A stretch of 64,000 nt of DNA, from contig NZ_CP115541.1 in NCBI RefSeq assembly GCF_031834595.1, positions 2,033,501 through 2,097,500 of the forward strand, read 5' to 3'. The position numbers and the translations under genes were made by a program. Below the pieces are notes generated by a model. That model saw only the letters and a list, made by a program, of their open reading frames with translations, made no database searches and was not told the origin of the DNA. The DNA comes from Stenotrophomonas oahuensis. GTDB lineage: Bacteria > Pseudomonadota > Gammaproteobacteria > Xanthomonadales > Xanthomonadaceae. Shown piece by piece: positions 8,895 to 18,279 of this stretch; positions within the stretch are counted from its first letter, which is position 1; every line of letters starts with the position of its first letter.

Positions 8895-9755
8895 ATGATG
8901 AGACACCTGTTGTGGCTGTCACTGGGACTGGCTGCAGTGCCCGCCCAAGCGAACGAACGCCCGGAAGACCCGATTGCATGGAGCTGCTTCTATTGCAATG
9001 AAGAAGAACGCCAGGCCATGGCAATCCGCAGAGGTGAGGGCATGCACCTCATCTACACAGGGTTCAACTATGACCTTCTCTATGCCTACAACGTGCAGCG
9101 CGACGGCAGCGAGTTGGCCGTGGACAGGTGGTATCCCGCTTCCTGGGTAAGCCAGCAGTTCAACGCGATGATCCTCCAGTACCGACAGAGCAGTGGCGAG
9201 TTCTACTATGACTGGGGTCTGCTCCAGCTGGTTCCGCCCGGCTGGCCCGGCGAGACAAGCGACTCGGTGATGTGGGGACACCATGTGACCGATCTGCATC
9301 CACGGCACGCCGAAGCCCGCGCAACCGTGCAGCGCGTGTTGAACGGCTCCACAATCTTCCGTCACATGAGAGCGGATGAGTACGGTCGCGTGCTGCGCTT
9401 CGATTTCCAGCTGGATGGCACGATTCCCTACACCGCACGTCTGCGCAACGGCAGTACTGCACTGGGCTACATGGAGTTCTACTTCGATTACGACACCCGG
9501 AACTGGGAGTACCTGGGGTCGAGAGATCTACGTCATCCGATCCAGGAATCGCCGGAAGACTTCCTGGCCGCAGATGGCGGCGCGCGCTCTTTCTACTACT
9601 CCAGGACGTTCCAGGATCCTGCGCCTTACTTCCTGCAGCGCGCCAAATGGGCCAACGTGAAGGTCCATGGTGAAATGCCCTCAACTCACAGGGACGTCCG
9701 CTTCGACTGCAGCCGCATGGACGGCGAGATCAACTGCTTCGTGATCCACCTGTAA
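8895..9755 (+). CDS. Orphan secreted protein
   Basis: A 286-residue protein of unknown function. A signal peptide is clear (RHLLWLSLGLAAVPAQA, cleavage before NERPED), and the mature part begins with WSCFYCNEEE, a C-x-x-C pair, and carries a later cysteine in FDCSR and one in INCFV. The body is rich in aromatic residues and acidic turns (YYDWGLLQL, YMEFYFDYDTRNWEY), suggesting a beta-rich periplasmic domain. Three ATGs in a row (8892, 8895, 8898) follow AAGGAG; the middle one has the best spacing of six bases. No partner gene is evident. It is followed by a GC hairpin shared with a convergent ABC operon. Function should not be guessed. Confidence 0.7.
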   Translation: MMRHLLWLSLGLAAVPAQANERPEDPIAWSCFYCNEEERQAMAIRRGEGMHLIYTGFNYDLLYAYNVQRDGSELAVDRWYPASWVSQQFNAMILQYRQSSGEFYYDWGLLQLVPPGWPGETSDSVMWGHHVTDLHPRHAEARATVQRVLNGSTIFRHMRADEYGRVLRFDFQLDGTIPYTARLRNGSTALGYMEFYFDYDTRNWEYLGSRDLRHPIQESPEDFLAADGGARSFYYSRTFQDPAPYFLQRAKWANVKVHGEMPSTHRDVRFDCSRMDGEINCFVIHL

Positions 9756-9763
9756 CACAACAC

Positions 9764-9791
9764 CCTGCAGCGCCCCGCCGGGCGCTGCAGG
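9764..9791. terminator. GC hairpin between convergent genes
   Basis: A perfect 12-bp stem CCTGCAGCGCCC / GGGCGCTGCAGG with a four-base loop, between the orphan secreted protein and the ABC operon. There is no T-run, so it may act as a Rho-aided barrier or RNA stabiliser rather than a classical terminator. Confidence 0.5.
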
Positions 9792-9806
9792 TCCCACACA
9801 CAAACC

Positions 9807-11117
9807 TCAGGTTTCGCGCAGGGCGGTGGTGATCGGCAACCGTGCCGCACGCAGCGCCGGGAACAGCCCGCCGACCAGGCCGATACCCAGCGCCCACTTC
9901 AGCCCGCTCCACAGCAGCTCTGGCGAGACCTTGAACTGGAACACCACCTGGCTGAAATTGCTGCCGATGGTGCTGACGCTGTAGCCATTGAAGATGGCCC
10001 ACGCGACCAATCCACCGAGCAGCCCGCCAATCAGCGCCAGCAGCATGGTTTCCAGCATGATCGCGGTCACCACCGGCAGGCCACGGAAGCCGATCGCACG
10101 CATGGTGGCAATCTCACGCGCACGTGTAGCCACCGCCGCATACATGGTGTTGAGCGCACCAAACACCGCACCGAACGCCATGATCGCGCCGATCACCGTG
10201 CCCAGCACACTGATCAGCTTGGTCAGCCCGCCGCCCTGTTTGGCGTAGTACGCCTTGGTGGTTTCCACGTCCAGCTTCAGGCGCGGGTCGGCGGCGACGG
10301 CCGCCTTGAACTGGTCAAACCCGGCCTTGCCATCGGTGCGCACGCTGATCGACTGCCAGGCGCCGCGCTGATAGGTGGTGGCCAGCGTTTCGGCGTCGGT
10401 CCACAGTTCCGAATCATGCGAGTCGCCGGAATTGAAGGCACCCACCACGGTCCACTGCTGGTTGCCCAGGGTCAGGGTCTGGCCGACATCCAGCCCACGG
10501 AACTGGCTCTGCGCGCCCTTGCCGACCACGATCTCGCGCAGGCCCGGCTTGAACTGCCGGCCCTCGGTCACCTTGACCTTGTCATGCACCAGCCAGCCCA
10601 TCTCGCCCACGCCACGGAACTGTGCATTGACGTCGGTGCCGTCGCCCTTGGACACCAGGTTGACCACCTGCGACAGCTCCGGCGAAATCATCGGCCGGCC
10701 CTGGGCATCCTTGCTGACGCCGGGCAGGGTGGACAGCAGCGGGGTCTGCTCGCGGGTAATGACCGAATTGGTTTCGGCCTGCGAGCCGCCACGCAGCACG
10801 ATCGCGGTGGTGTCATCGCCGGTGCTGTTGAGGGTGGACTGGAAGCCCTGGCCCATCGCCAGCATCGCCACCAGCACGCCGACCACGCCGGCAATGCCGA
10901 CCACTACCACCGACGAGGCTCCCCAGCGCTGCGGCAGGCTGGCCACGCCAATTCGCGTTGCGGCCAATGCCAGCCGCCCGCTGCGGGTCAGCAGCAGCCA
11001 CAGCGCGACCGCCACCGCCACGGCGAGTACGCCGGGCCAGGGCAGGGCGATCCACACCCCCAGCGCCACCGCGAGCAGCACGACGGTCAACGCATTCTTC
11101 AACCAGTGCTTGATCAT
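9807..11117 (-). CDS. ABC export permease, MacB/FtsX type (second copy)
   Basis: A 436-residue inner-membrane permease. Two N-terminal hydrophobic stretches and a third at about residues 75-90 come before a periplasmic MacB-like core (about 95-285). The FtsX domain follows, with three further helices (LISVLGTVIGAIMAFGAVFGALNTMYAAVATRAREIATMRAIGF is the first of them plus the coupling stretch). It pairs with the permease just upstream (11 bases apart), the ATPase and the adaptor to form an exporter; in tripartite MacAB-type machines cargo goes from periplasm to outside. It ends the four-gene minus-strand unit. The extra N-terminal helices make it unlike a standard four-helix MacB permease. Substrate unknown. 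Confidence 0.85.
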   Translation of the reverse strand: MIKHWLKNALTVVLLAVALGVWIALPWPGVLAVAVAVALWLLLTRSGRLALAATRIGVASLPQRWGASSVVVVGIAGVVGVLVAMLAMGQGFQSTLNSTGDDTTAIVLRGGSQAETNSVITREQTPLLSTLPGVSKDAQGRPMISPELSQVVNLVSKGDGTDVNAQFRGVGEMGWLVHDKVKVTEGRQFKPGLREIVVGKGAQSQFRGLDVGQTLTLGNQQWTVVGAFNSGDSHDSELWTDAETLATTYQRGAWQSISVRTDGKAGFDQFKAAVAADPRLKLDVETTKAYYAKQGGGLTKLISVLGTVIGAIMAFGAVFGALNTMYAAVATRAREIATMRAIGFRGLPVVTAIMLETMLLALIGGLLGGLVAWAIFNGYSVSTIGSNFSQVVFQFKVSPELLWSGLKWALGIGLVGGLFPALRAARLPITTALRET

Positions 11118-11128
11118 GTCGATTCTCC

Positions 11129-12286
11129 TCAGCGGCCCGCCAGGGCGTCCACAATCTTCAGCCGCTTGGCGCGCAGCGCCGGCAGCAGGCCCACGATCAC
11201 GCCAATGCCAATGATCAGCGCCACGCCCATCACCCAGGTCTGGGTCGGCACGTGGGGCGGCAGCAGACCCTGGGTCTTCGGGGCCAGCGCCGGCAGGATC
11301 ATCGCCGCCAGACCCATGCCGATGGCCCCGCCCAGCCCGATCAACAGCACCGATTCGATCATCACCAGCACCAGCACGGTGCTGTCCTTGAAGCCCAGCG
11401 TCTTCAGCGTGGCCAGTTCCGGCACGCGTTCGCGTACCGCCTGGGCCATGGTGTTGCCGGTGAGCAGCAGCAGGGTGAAGAACACCGCGCCCATGATCGA
11501 GGTGACGATCAGGCCGATGTCGGCGAACTGCTTGACGAAGGCCTGCTGGAACGCCGACTCGGTCTGGCTCTTGGTCTCATGGTCGGAGTTGGCCGAGATC
11601 GCATCGATCGCCTGCGCCACCCGCGAGGCGTGGTCGGGGTTGTCCAGCGTGACCGTGTACCAGCTGACCTGGTTCTTGATGTAGTCGTTGCTCTCGTCGA
11701 AGTACTTCCAGTTCATCATCAACTGGCGTTCTTCGTTCGCGGCCAGGGTGCGGTCCTTGGAACGGAAGATGCCCACCAGCTGCAGCGGCCAGTCATTGCT
11801 GCCACTGCGCGGGAAGATGGTCGCCTGCAGCGGAATGGTGTCGCCGATCTTCCAGCCGAACTCCTTGGCCAGGGTCTCGCCGACCACTGCGCCGGTTCGG
11901 GTGTCCTGGAAGGCTTTGAGCTGGTCCGGCGGCAGTTGCAGTTCGCGGTACACGTCGAAGTAGTTCGGAGCCACCGAGAAGTTGGCGAAGAAGTTCTTCG
12001 GATCCTGGTAGATGCCGCCGAACCACATGCCGTAGGTGACGTCCTTCACCCCGGCCACCTGCCGCACCTGCGGCTCCAGCCGGATCGGCAGCGACTGGGT
12101 GATGGAAAGACGCGAGGCCACGATCAGGCGGTTGGCCCCTTCCACGCTGCCGCCCGAACTGAACGCCACGCGCACCGAGTCGAGCATGCCGAACAGCAGG
12201 AACGCAGCCACCACCGAAAACAGGGTCAGCAGCGTCCGCGTCTTGCTGCGGAACAGCTGCGCCCAGATGAGCGAGAAATATTTCAT
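11129..12286 (-). CDS. ABC export permease, MacB/FtsX type (first copy)
   Basis: A 385-residue permease with the classical layout: one N-terminal helix (LLTLFSVVAAFLLFGML), a large periplasmic MacB-like core from about 45 to 260, then three C-terminal helices of the FtsX domain. The ELATLKTLGFKDSTVLVLVMIES stretch is the loop expected to contact the ATPase. Two different permeases encoded side by side suggest a heterodimer. It lies 15 bases after the ATPase gene and 11 before the second permease, in one operon. No ATPase domain is fused to it, unlike MacB itself. Confidence 0.87.
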   Translation of the reverse strand: MKYFSLIWAQLFRSKTRTLLTLFSVVAAFLLFGMLDSVRVAFSSGGSVEGANRLIVASRLSITQSLPIRLEPQVRQVAGVKDVTYGMWFGGIYQDPKNFFANFSVAPNYFDVYRELQLPPDQLKAFQDTRTGAVVGETLAKEFGWKIGDTIPLQATIFPRSGSNDWPLQLVGIFRSKDRTLAANEERQLMMNWKYFDESNDYIKNQVSWYTVTLDNPDHASRVAQAIDAISANSDHETKSQTESAFQQAFVKQFADIGLIVTSIMGAVFFTLLLLTGNTMAQAVRERVPELATLKTLGFKDSTVLVLVMIESVLLIGLGGAIGMGLAAMILPALAPKTQGLLPPHVPTQTWVMGVALIIGIGVIVGLLPALRAKRLKIVDALAGR

Positions 12287-12301
12287 GGCGGCGCTCCTCC
12301 G

Positions 12302-12991
<690 letters not shown>

Positions 12992-13024
12992 GGGTGGTTC
13001 TCCGTATCAAGAGGTTTGACGCAT

Positions 13025-13075
13025 GCACGACCAACGGTCGTGCGCTACCGGTAGGACACGACCGTTGGTCGTGTC
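13025..13075. repeat. Facing pair of GTAG hairpins inside an operon
   Basis: Two hairpins with stem ACGACC / GGTCGT lie between the adaptor and ATPase genes: 13025-13048 on the minus strand and 13051-13075 on the plus strand, GTAG ends meeting in the centre with a two-base gap. Nearly the same pair occurs at 2832-2897. In the mRNA they could pair with one another as well as fold alone. Confidence 0.8.
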
Positions 13076-13080
13076 ACCCG

Positions 13081-14325
13081 TTATGGCGCTTGCTTCTCCA
13101 CCACCGCACTGCCGTCACGCAGTTCCGGCGGTGGGTTGTTGACCACCTGCTGGCCGGCGCTGAGTCCGGCGGTGACCTGGCGGTCGTTGTTCAATGCCAC
13201 ACCCACGGTCACCGGCACCTGCTGCGCGTGACCGTCATCGCTGACCACGAAGGCCACGGTTTTCTGGTCGCGCTCGACCAGTGCCGACGCCGGCACGCGA
13301 ACGCCCTTGGGCGCTTCTGCCTGGGCCGGTGCTGCCGCTTCCAGGAAGCTCACCCGCACACCCATTTCAGGCACGATGCGCGGATCCTTCACCTTCAGCG
13401 CCACCCGCACCTTCACCGTGGCCTTGCCGCGGTCGGCGGTGGGAATGATGGCGATCACCTCGGCCGGAATCTTCCATTCCGGGTAGGCATTCAAGGTGGC
13501 TTCCACCGGCATCTTCGGCTGCACGCGGCCGATGTAGGCTTCGCCCACCTCGACTTCGATTTCCAGCGATTCCATGTCGACGATGGTGCCGATGCCGGTG
13601 CGGGTGAAACCGCCGCCAGCCGACAACGGCGAGACGATTTCGCCCGGCTGGGCCGCCTTGGCGGTGACCACGCCGGAGAACGGCGCGCGCACGATGTTGT
13701 TGTCCACGCCGAGGTCGGCAATGGCCAGCGAATCGGCCGCCACCTGGGTGTTGCGCTCGGCGGTCTTCAGCTGCGCGCGCAGGCTGTCGCGCTGGGCGGT
13801 GGCCTGGTCGTACTGCGACCGGGAGACCAGCTGCTGGCCGACCAGCTGCTGTAAGCGTGCCGCCTCGGCATCGGCCTGTGCCACCTGTGCCTTCAACCCG
13901 GCCAGTTGTGCGCGTGCGGCTTCCAGCTGCGAGGCCGACAGGCTGCGCTGGGCATCAGCATCAATCGGGTCCAGCGTGGCCATGATCTGGCCGGCTTCCA
14001 CCCGCATGCCTTCCTCGATCATCACCTCGCGGACCTTGCCGGTGATCTTGGCCGACACCGTGGCCATGCGCCGGGCCACCACGTAACCGCTGGCGTCCAG
14101 CACCGAGCTGCTGGCGGTGCCTTGTTGGATGGCCAGCACCGGGGCGGTGGTGACCTCCAGCGGCTTTTCGCGGCCGAAGGCGAACCAGCCAACACCGGCC
14201 AGCAGCACCAGGGCCACCACGGCCAATGTGATCCAGAGACCGCGACGTGGCGAGGACGGCGGCGGGGCCGCGCCCTTCTGGCGGTCGATACGAAGTTCCT
14301 TGAGCAGTTCGGCGGATGCGTTCAT
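13081..14325 (-). CDS. Periplasmic adaptor, HlyD/MacA-type
   Basis: A 414-residue membrane-fusion protein. One N-terminal helix (LWITLAVVALVLLAGVGWFAF, about 33-53) anchors it, then come a lipoyl half-motif (LDASGYVVARRMATVSAKITGKV), an alpha-helical hairpin with A/Q-rich coiled coil (ARAQLAGLKAQVAQADAEAARLQQL), the second lipoyl half (NIVRAPFSGVVTAKAAQPGEIV) and beta-barrel/proximal domains. It should link the ABC permeases to an outer-membrane channel; no TolC-like gene is in the window. It is the first gene of the exporter unit. The ATG at 14325 gives a natural cytoplasmic tail; an upstream in-frame ATG is less likely. Annotators may call it an RND adaptor, but the neighbours are ABC. Confidence 0.88.
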   Translation of the reverse strand: MNASAELLKELRIDRQKGAAPPPSSPRRGLWITLAVVALVLLAGVGWFAFGREKPLEVTTAPVLAIQQGTASSSVLDASGYVVARRMATVSAKITGKVREVMIEEGMRVEAGQIMATLDPIDADAQRSLSASQLEAARAQLAGLKAQVAQADAEAARLQQLVGQQLVSRSQYDQATAQRDSLRAQLKTAERNTQVAADSLAIADLGVDNNIVRAPFSGVVTAKAAQPGEIVSPLSAGGGFTRTGIGTIVDMESLEIEVEVGEAYIGRVQPKMPVEATLNAYPEWKIPAEVIAIIPTADRGKATVKVRVALKVKDPRIVPEMGVRVSFLEAAAPAQAEAPKGVRVPASALVERDQKTVAFVVSDDGHAQQVPVTVGVALNNDRQVTAGLSAGQQVVNNPPPELRDGSAVVEKQAP

Positions 14326-14397
14326 GGGACTCAAGACGTGGAATCGCGCCGAGTGTGACCGCAAGAATGTCCGGCGGCAAACGCCGCCCGGTGGGCG

Positions 14398-14937
14398 TTA
14401 CCGGCCTGGGCCCCGCGCCATCGCCGAAAACACCCCGTCGCGCCGCACCCAGGCGTGGAACAACGCCGCACACAGATGCATGACCACCGTCGCAAACAGC
14501 ACGTAAGCGAGCAGGCTGTGCGCGCTGCGCAGGGCCGCGTAAAGGGCCGGGCTGTGCGGCAGGATGTGCGGCAGTGCAACACCCTTCCACATCTGCACCG
14601 GGTAGCCGCCGGCTGACAGCATCGCCCAGCCCACCAGCGGCATCGCGAACATCAGCCCATACAGCAGCCAGTGCGAGGCATGCGCAGCAGCCACCTGCCA
14701 GACCGGCAGGTCGGCCGGCAGCGGCGGCGGGCGATGGCGCAGGCGGTTGATCAGGCGTACCACCGCCAGCATCAGGATCGCGATGCCCAGTGGCCGGTGC
14801 AGGTCGATCAGCGCCGGCCGCCAGTGCAGCGACGCCACCATGGTCACCCCGATGAACAGCATCGCCAGGATCAGCGCGGCCATCAGCCAGTGCAGCACCC
14901 GCGCGGTCAGGTTGAAATGTCCGCTGCTCTGCTTCAT
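14398..14937 (-). CDS. Cytochrome b561-type di-haem membrane protein
   Basis: A 179-residue four-helix protein of the prokaryotic cytochrome b561 family. Histidines expected to bind two b haems are present in each membrane part: LTARVLHWLMAALIL (helix 1), DLHRPLGIAIL (helix 2), ASHWLLYGLMFAMPLVGW (helix 3) and SAHSLLAYVLFATVVMHLCAALFHAW (helix 4). It should pass electrons from quinol across the inner membrane. Its ATG overlaps the stop of the upstream catalase-like gene (ATGA), so the two are translationally coupled, and I infer that it feeds electrons to that peroxidase. No other partner is near. Confidence 0.87.
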   Translation of the reverse strand: MKQSSGHFNLTARVLHWLMAALILAMLFIGVTMVASLHWRPALIDLHRPLGIAILMLAVVRLINRLRHRPPPLPADLPVWQVAAAHASHWLLYGLMFAMPLVGWAMLSAGGYPVQMWKGVALPHILPHSPALYAALRSAHSLLAYVLFATVVMHLCAALFHAWVRRDGVFSAMARGPGR

Positions 14938-16037
14938 TTCGCTTCTCCCGTCGCCTTGGCCGCACCGCTGGCGGTTTCGCGCTCGCGGCGGTTGAACGAC
15001 ACCGAGTACACGGCCGAACGCGCGGCCAGGATCGGGTCGTCGGTGCCGTCGATGCCACTGGGGAGGATCAGCGGGTCGAAGTTGATGTCGCGGCAGGCCC
15101 CGCTGGCCTGCGGCTGCATGGCGGTGAGGCTGAGCGTGCCGACCTTGACCTGGCGGCGCTCGGCCGGCCACGGAATCGAGGGGTCATTGATCGCATCGGA
15201 AGGTTCGGCCAGGGTCACCCACATTTCCCATTGCACCGGTCCCTGTGTGAGGCGTTGCTGGAACTCGTCGGCCAGATAATCCAGCCCGGCCTGCGCGCGC
15301 TGTTCGGCGCTCATGGCTTCAAACGCAGCCTGCGGACGCATGCTCCAGCGCACCACCTGCTCCTTGCCGGCGGCATTGGTGAAGCGGAAGCTGTTGACGC
15401 CGTTGTAGTCGGTATTGGCCCAGCTGGTCGACCACGGCGCGCTCTTGGCCCACTCGCCAAACGCGCGAACCGAAGGGTACTTTGCCGCCACCGCTGCCAT
15501 CTTCGCCGGGTCGGGTTTGCCGGTGGCGGGATCGGGAATCTGCGCCTTGGTCTGTTCCAGGAAGGCATCGGCGGTGGGCACGGCGAAGAACGGGAAGCTG
15601 TTCATGGCCGTGCGCCATTCCTGGCCGTCGTCGGTCACCAGCTGCAGCGCCATGCTGCGCACGCGCGCGTTTGCATCGGCACCATGCGGGTCGGCACCGC
15701 CGATCGACATGCGGCCCAGCACCGGTACCTGCTGCTGGCGGAACACCCGCGCCGAGCTCAGTTCAGCACCGGCGGGCAGGCCCTGGAAGGTGCCGGTAAC
15801 GCACACGCCTTTGCTGTGCGCACGGCGGAAGCCCGGATGCCTGGCTCCGGTGGCTTCAATGGTGTCAGTAAAGGACTGCGCCGTAGCGCGGTCGCGCCCC
15901 AGCCAACCGGCCAGCCAGGCAAACGCCAGAATCAGCAGACCGGCAATGAAGGCAATCAGCCCGATCCACAGCAACGGGGAATGCCGGCGGGGTGCACCGG
16001 GTTCCTGGCCGGCACGGGTGTAGCGGAAGAGCGACAT
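14934..16037 (-). CDS. Membrane-anchored catalase-family peroxidase (SrpA-like)
   Basis: A 367-residue protein of the small catalase-related (SrpA/catalase-like peroxidase) family. One N-terminal helix (LLWIGLIAFIAGLLILAFAWLAGWL, about 24-48) should anchor it with the haem domain in the periplasm. Family marks are the GARHPGFRRAHSKGVCVTGTF start, where the distal His lies in RAHSKG, RSMALQLVTDDGQEWRTAMNSFPFF in the middle and the PSIPWPAERRQVKVGTLSLT block near the end. It is about 130 residues shorter than classical catalases and lacks their C-terminal domain. It is coupled by ATGA to a cytochrome b561 gene, so it more likely uses membrane electrons to reduce peroxide than dismutates it. Confidence 0.87.
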   Translation of the reverse strand: MSLFRYTRAGQEPGAPRRHSPLLWIGLIAFIAGLLILAFAWLAGWLGRDRATAQSFTDTIEATGARHPGFRRAHSKGVCVTGTFQGLPAGAELSSARVFRQQQVPVLGRMSIGGADPHGADANARVRSMALQLVTDDGQEWRTAMNSFPFFAVPTADAFLEQTKAQIPDPATGKPDPAKMAAVAAKYPSVRAFGEWAKSAPWSTSWANTDYNGVNSFRFTNAAGKEQVVRWSMRPQAAFEAMSAEQRAQAGLDYLADEFQQRLTQGPVQWEMWVTLAEPSDAINDPSIPWPAERRQVKVGTLSLTAMQPQASGACRDINFDPLILPSGIDGTDDPILAARSAVYSVSFNRRERETASGAAKATGEAK

Positions 16038-16138
16038 GGGCCAATACCTGCCTTCACGAAGTGAGTGGGTGGGCTGGCGCTCATCCTCGCAGAACCGGTG
16101 TCCGGCCGATATTCACATTTTCGACAAGGTTGAAAACG

Positions 16139-16164
16139 ACGATCCCCGCCGGGGCGGGGATCGT
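16139..16164 (-). terminator. Intrinsic terminator of the M17 aminopeptidase
   Basis: Perfect 12-bp stem ACGATCCCCGCC / GGCGGGGATCGT with a two-base loop. On the minus strand it is followed by CGTTTTC, placing it directly after the aminopeptidase stop. Confidence 0.75.
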
Positions 16165-16169
16165 GGGTA

Positions 16170-17537
16170 TCAGGCGTACCGCGTCTTCAACATCTGCCAC
16201 GCCGAGCGCAGCGCCAACGCCTCACCACCGGCCGGGCGGCCCGGGCGCTCGCCGTCATTCCATGCGTACACGTCCAGGTGTGCCCACAGCTGGCCTTCGC
16301 CAATGAAGCGCTCCAGATACAGTGCGGCGGTGACCGAGCCGGCCATGCGCGAGCCGGCGTTGGCCAGGTCGGCAATGCCGCTGTGCAGGTAACGCAGGTA
16401 CGGACGCCACAGCGGCATGCGCCAGACCGGGTCGCGGGTGCGGTCGCCGGCTTCCAGCCACTGTTGGGCCACGCGATCATCGTTGGTGAACAGCGCCGGC
16501 AGATCCGGGCCCAACGCGATGCGCGCCGCGCCGGTGAGGGTGGCGAAATCGAGCAGCAGCTCCGGCTTCTGCTCGCTGGCGTAGGTGAGCGCGTCGCACA
16601 GGATCACCCGGCCTTCGGCGTCGGTGTTGTCGATCTCGATGCTCAGGCCCTTGCGGGTGGCGATCACTTCGCCCGGACGGAAGGCGTCCGGACCGATCGC
16701 ATTCTCCACCGCCGGAATCAGCAGGGTCAGCTGCACCGGCAGCTGCTGGGCCATGATCAGTCCGGCCAGTGCCAGCGCGTGCGCGGCACCGCCCATGTCC
16801 TTCTTCATGTTGCGCATGCCGTCGGCCGGCTTGATGTCCAGACCGCCGGTGTCGAAGCACACGCCCTTGCCGACCAGCGCCACGTGCGGCGCACCGGTCT
16901 GGCCCCAGCGCAGCGCGATCAGGCGCGGCGCGCGGTGCGAGGCGCGGCCCACCGCATGGATGGCCGGGAAGTTCTGCGCCAGCAGTGCCTGCCCGGTGAT
17001 CACCTCGATCTGCGCGCCGTGGGCATTGGCCAGTTCACGTGCGGCGTCTTCCAGCTGCTGCGGGCCCATGTCTTCGGTCGGGGTGTTCACCCAGTCGCGC
17101 ACGCGCAGGCTGGCGGTGATCACGTCGCGCACTTCCGCCGACGGGTTGGCCACCAGCTGTGCCGGGGCGCGGTTGGGCTTGCGGTAGCGGGTGAAGCGGT
17201 AGCTGCCCAGGCCCCAGCCGAGGTGCAGCAGGGTTTCAATCTCCTTCGGCAGCGCGTCGGCCAGCTGCCACACGCTGCCTTCCGGCAGTGCGAACGGCGC
17301 GTGCGCGTAGGCATAGGCATCGCCCGGATCACCCACGCCGACAATGGCACCGCCGATACCGGCGTCGCCCGGCAGCAGCACCACGCTGCCGCCGCTGCCG
17401 TTGAAATGCTGCGCATCCAGCCAGGCCACCAGCGCCGGGGACTGCTGCGCGCGCCAGGCGGCGAACTGTTCGCGCTCCATCACGTGCAGCGGCAGGGCCT
17501 TGGAGGAGTCGGAGGTGAAGCCGTTGATCTGGGTCAT
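16170..17537 (-). CDS. M17 leucyl aminopeptidase family protein
   Basis: A cytosolic dizinc aminopeptidase of about 455 residues. The catalytic half carries the family sequences: KGVCFDTGGLDIKPADGMRNMKKDMGG (metal-binding Lys and Asp, catalytic-region Lys) and NTDAEGRVILCDAL (Asp, Glu metal ligands and the Arg). The N-terminal domain is poorly conserved, as is usual. It probably frees N-terminal residues from peptides during protein turnover. The start at 17537 was chosen over an ATG 51 bases upstream since the latter reads through a proline/arginine leader. The phosphatase gene starts 22 bases downstream on the opposite side of the start, so both may be in one transcript. It is distinct from hexameric PepA (about 500 residues) and nearer the PepB-like short group. 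Confidence 0.9.
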   Translation of the reverse strand: MTQINGFTSDSSKALPLHVMEREQFAAWRAQQSPALVAWLDAQHFNGSGGSVVLLPGDAGIGGAIVGVGDPGDAYAYAHAPFALPEGSVWQLADALPKEIETLLHLGWGLGSYRFTRYRKPNRAPAQLVANPSAEVRDVITASLRVRDWVNTPTEDMGPQQLEDAARELANAHGAQIEVITGQALLAQNFPAIHAVGRASHRAPRLIALRWGQTGAPHVALVGKGVCFDTGGLDIKPADGMRNMKKDMGGAAHALALAGLIMAQQLPVQLTLLIPAVENAIGPDAFRPGEVIATRKGLSIEIDNTDAEGRVILCDALTYASEQKPELLLDFATLTGAARIALGPDLPALFTNDDRVAQQWLEAGDRTRDPVWRMPLWRPYLRYLHSGIADLANAGSRMAGSVTAALYLERFIGEGQLWAHLDVYAWNDGERPGRPAGGEALALRSAWQMLKTRYA

Positions 17538-17559
17538 GCGGGAAGGGTTCCGTAGTGGA

Positions 17560-18270
17560 TCAGGCGCGCGCTGCGCCCGGGTTGGCATCGAGCCAGTCGG
17601 CCAGCCCGGTCAGGGTGTCAAACTGCAGGTCAGGCTGCAGCGAAGGATGGGTCCAGGTGTGGGCCTCGCGGTTGATCCAGCAGCCGCGCAGGCCGGCCTC
17701 CATCGCCCCCACCACGTCCATGTCCATGTGGTCGCCCACGTGCAGCACGTGGGTCGGGGCTACACCCAGGCGCTCGCAGGCGGCGTGGAAAATGCTGGCC
17801 GCCGGCTTGGCCGCGCCGTGCTCGCGCGAACCCAGCTGGAACGCGAAGTGGTGGGCCAGGCCGATCCGCTCAAGGTCGGCATTGCCGTTGCTGACCGCCG
17901 CCACCGGCACCCGCGCGGCGATCCGCGCCAGGGCGTCAATGGCGTCCGGGTAGCACTCCACCTGGTTGCGCGCGGCGTAGAAGGCCTCGTACGCCGGCTC
18001 CAGCAGGTCCAGGCTGGCCCCGCTGTTTTCCAGCGCCTCACGCAGGGTCAACCGGCGCAGGCCGCTCAGGTCGTAATGCAGGTGAGGGTTGTCGCGGAAG
18101 GAGCGCTCGCGCAGTTCGCGCATGGCCGCCACCGGGTACATTTCAGCGGTGGCCGGGCTGTGCTCCAGCATCCACGTGTGCAGCACCTGGTCGATGCGGG
18201 CCCCGATGGGGGCGAACGGCCACAACGTGTCGTCGAGGTCGAGGGTGATGGCTTGGACAGGGAAATTCAC
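17560..18270 (-). CDS. HAD-family phosphatase, YigB-like
   Basis: A 236-residue HAD hydrolase. Motif I is LDLDDTLW (nucleophile Asp about 11, acid Asp about 13), motif II VSNGN, motif III the Lys in AAKPAASIF and motif IV HVGDHMDMDVVGA. The closest family I can name is E. coli YigB, a phosphatase acting on FMN and related metabolites, given the LTLDLDD...NGNA...HVGD spacing and CWI ending of the core. Substrate range is broad in this group, so the reaction is only probable. It lies 22 bases before the aminopeptidase and 9 bases after the transporter gene on the same strand. Confidence 0.87.
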   Translation of the reverse strand: MNFPVQAITLDLDDTLWPFAPIGARIDQVLHTWMLEHSPATAEMYPVAAMRELRERSFRDNPHLHYDLSGLRRLTLREALENSGASLDLLEPAYEAFYAARNQVECYPDAIDALARIAARVPVAAVSNGNADLERIGLAHHFAFQLGSREHGAAKPAASIFHAACERLGVAPTHVLHVGDHMDMDVVGAMEAGLRGCWINREAHTWTHPSLQPDLQFDTLTGLADWLDANPGAARA

Positions 18271-18279
18271 CCGGCCATT

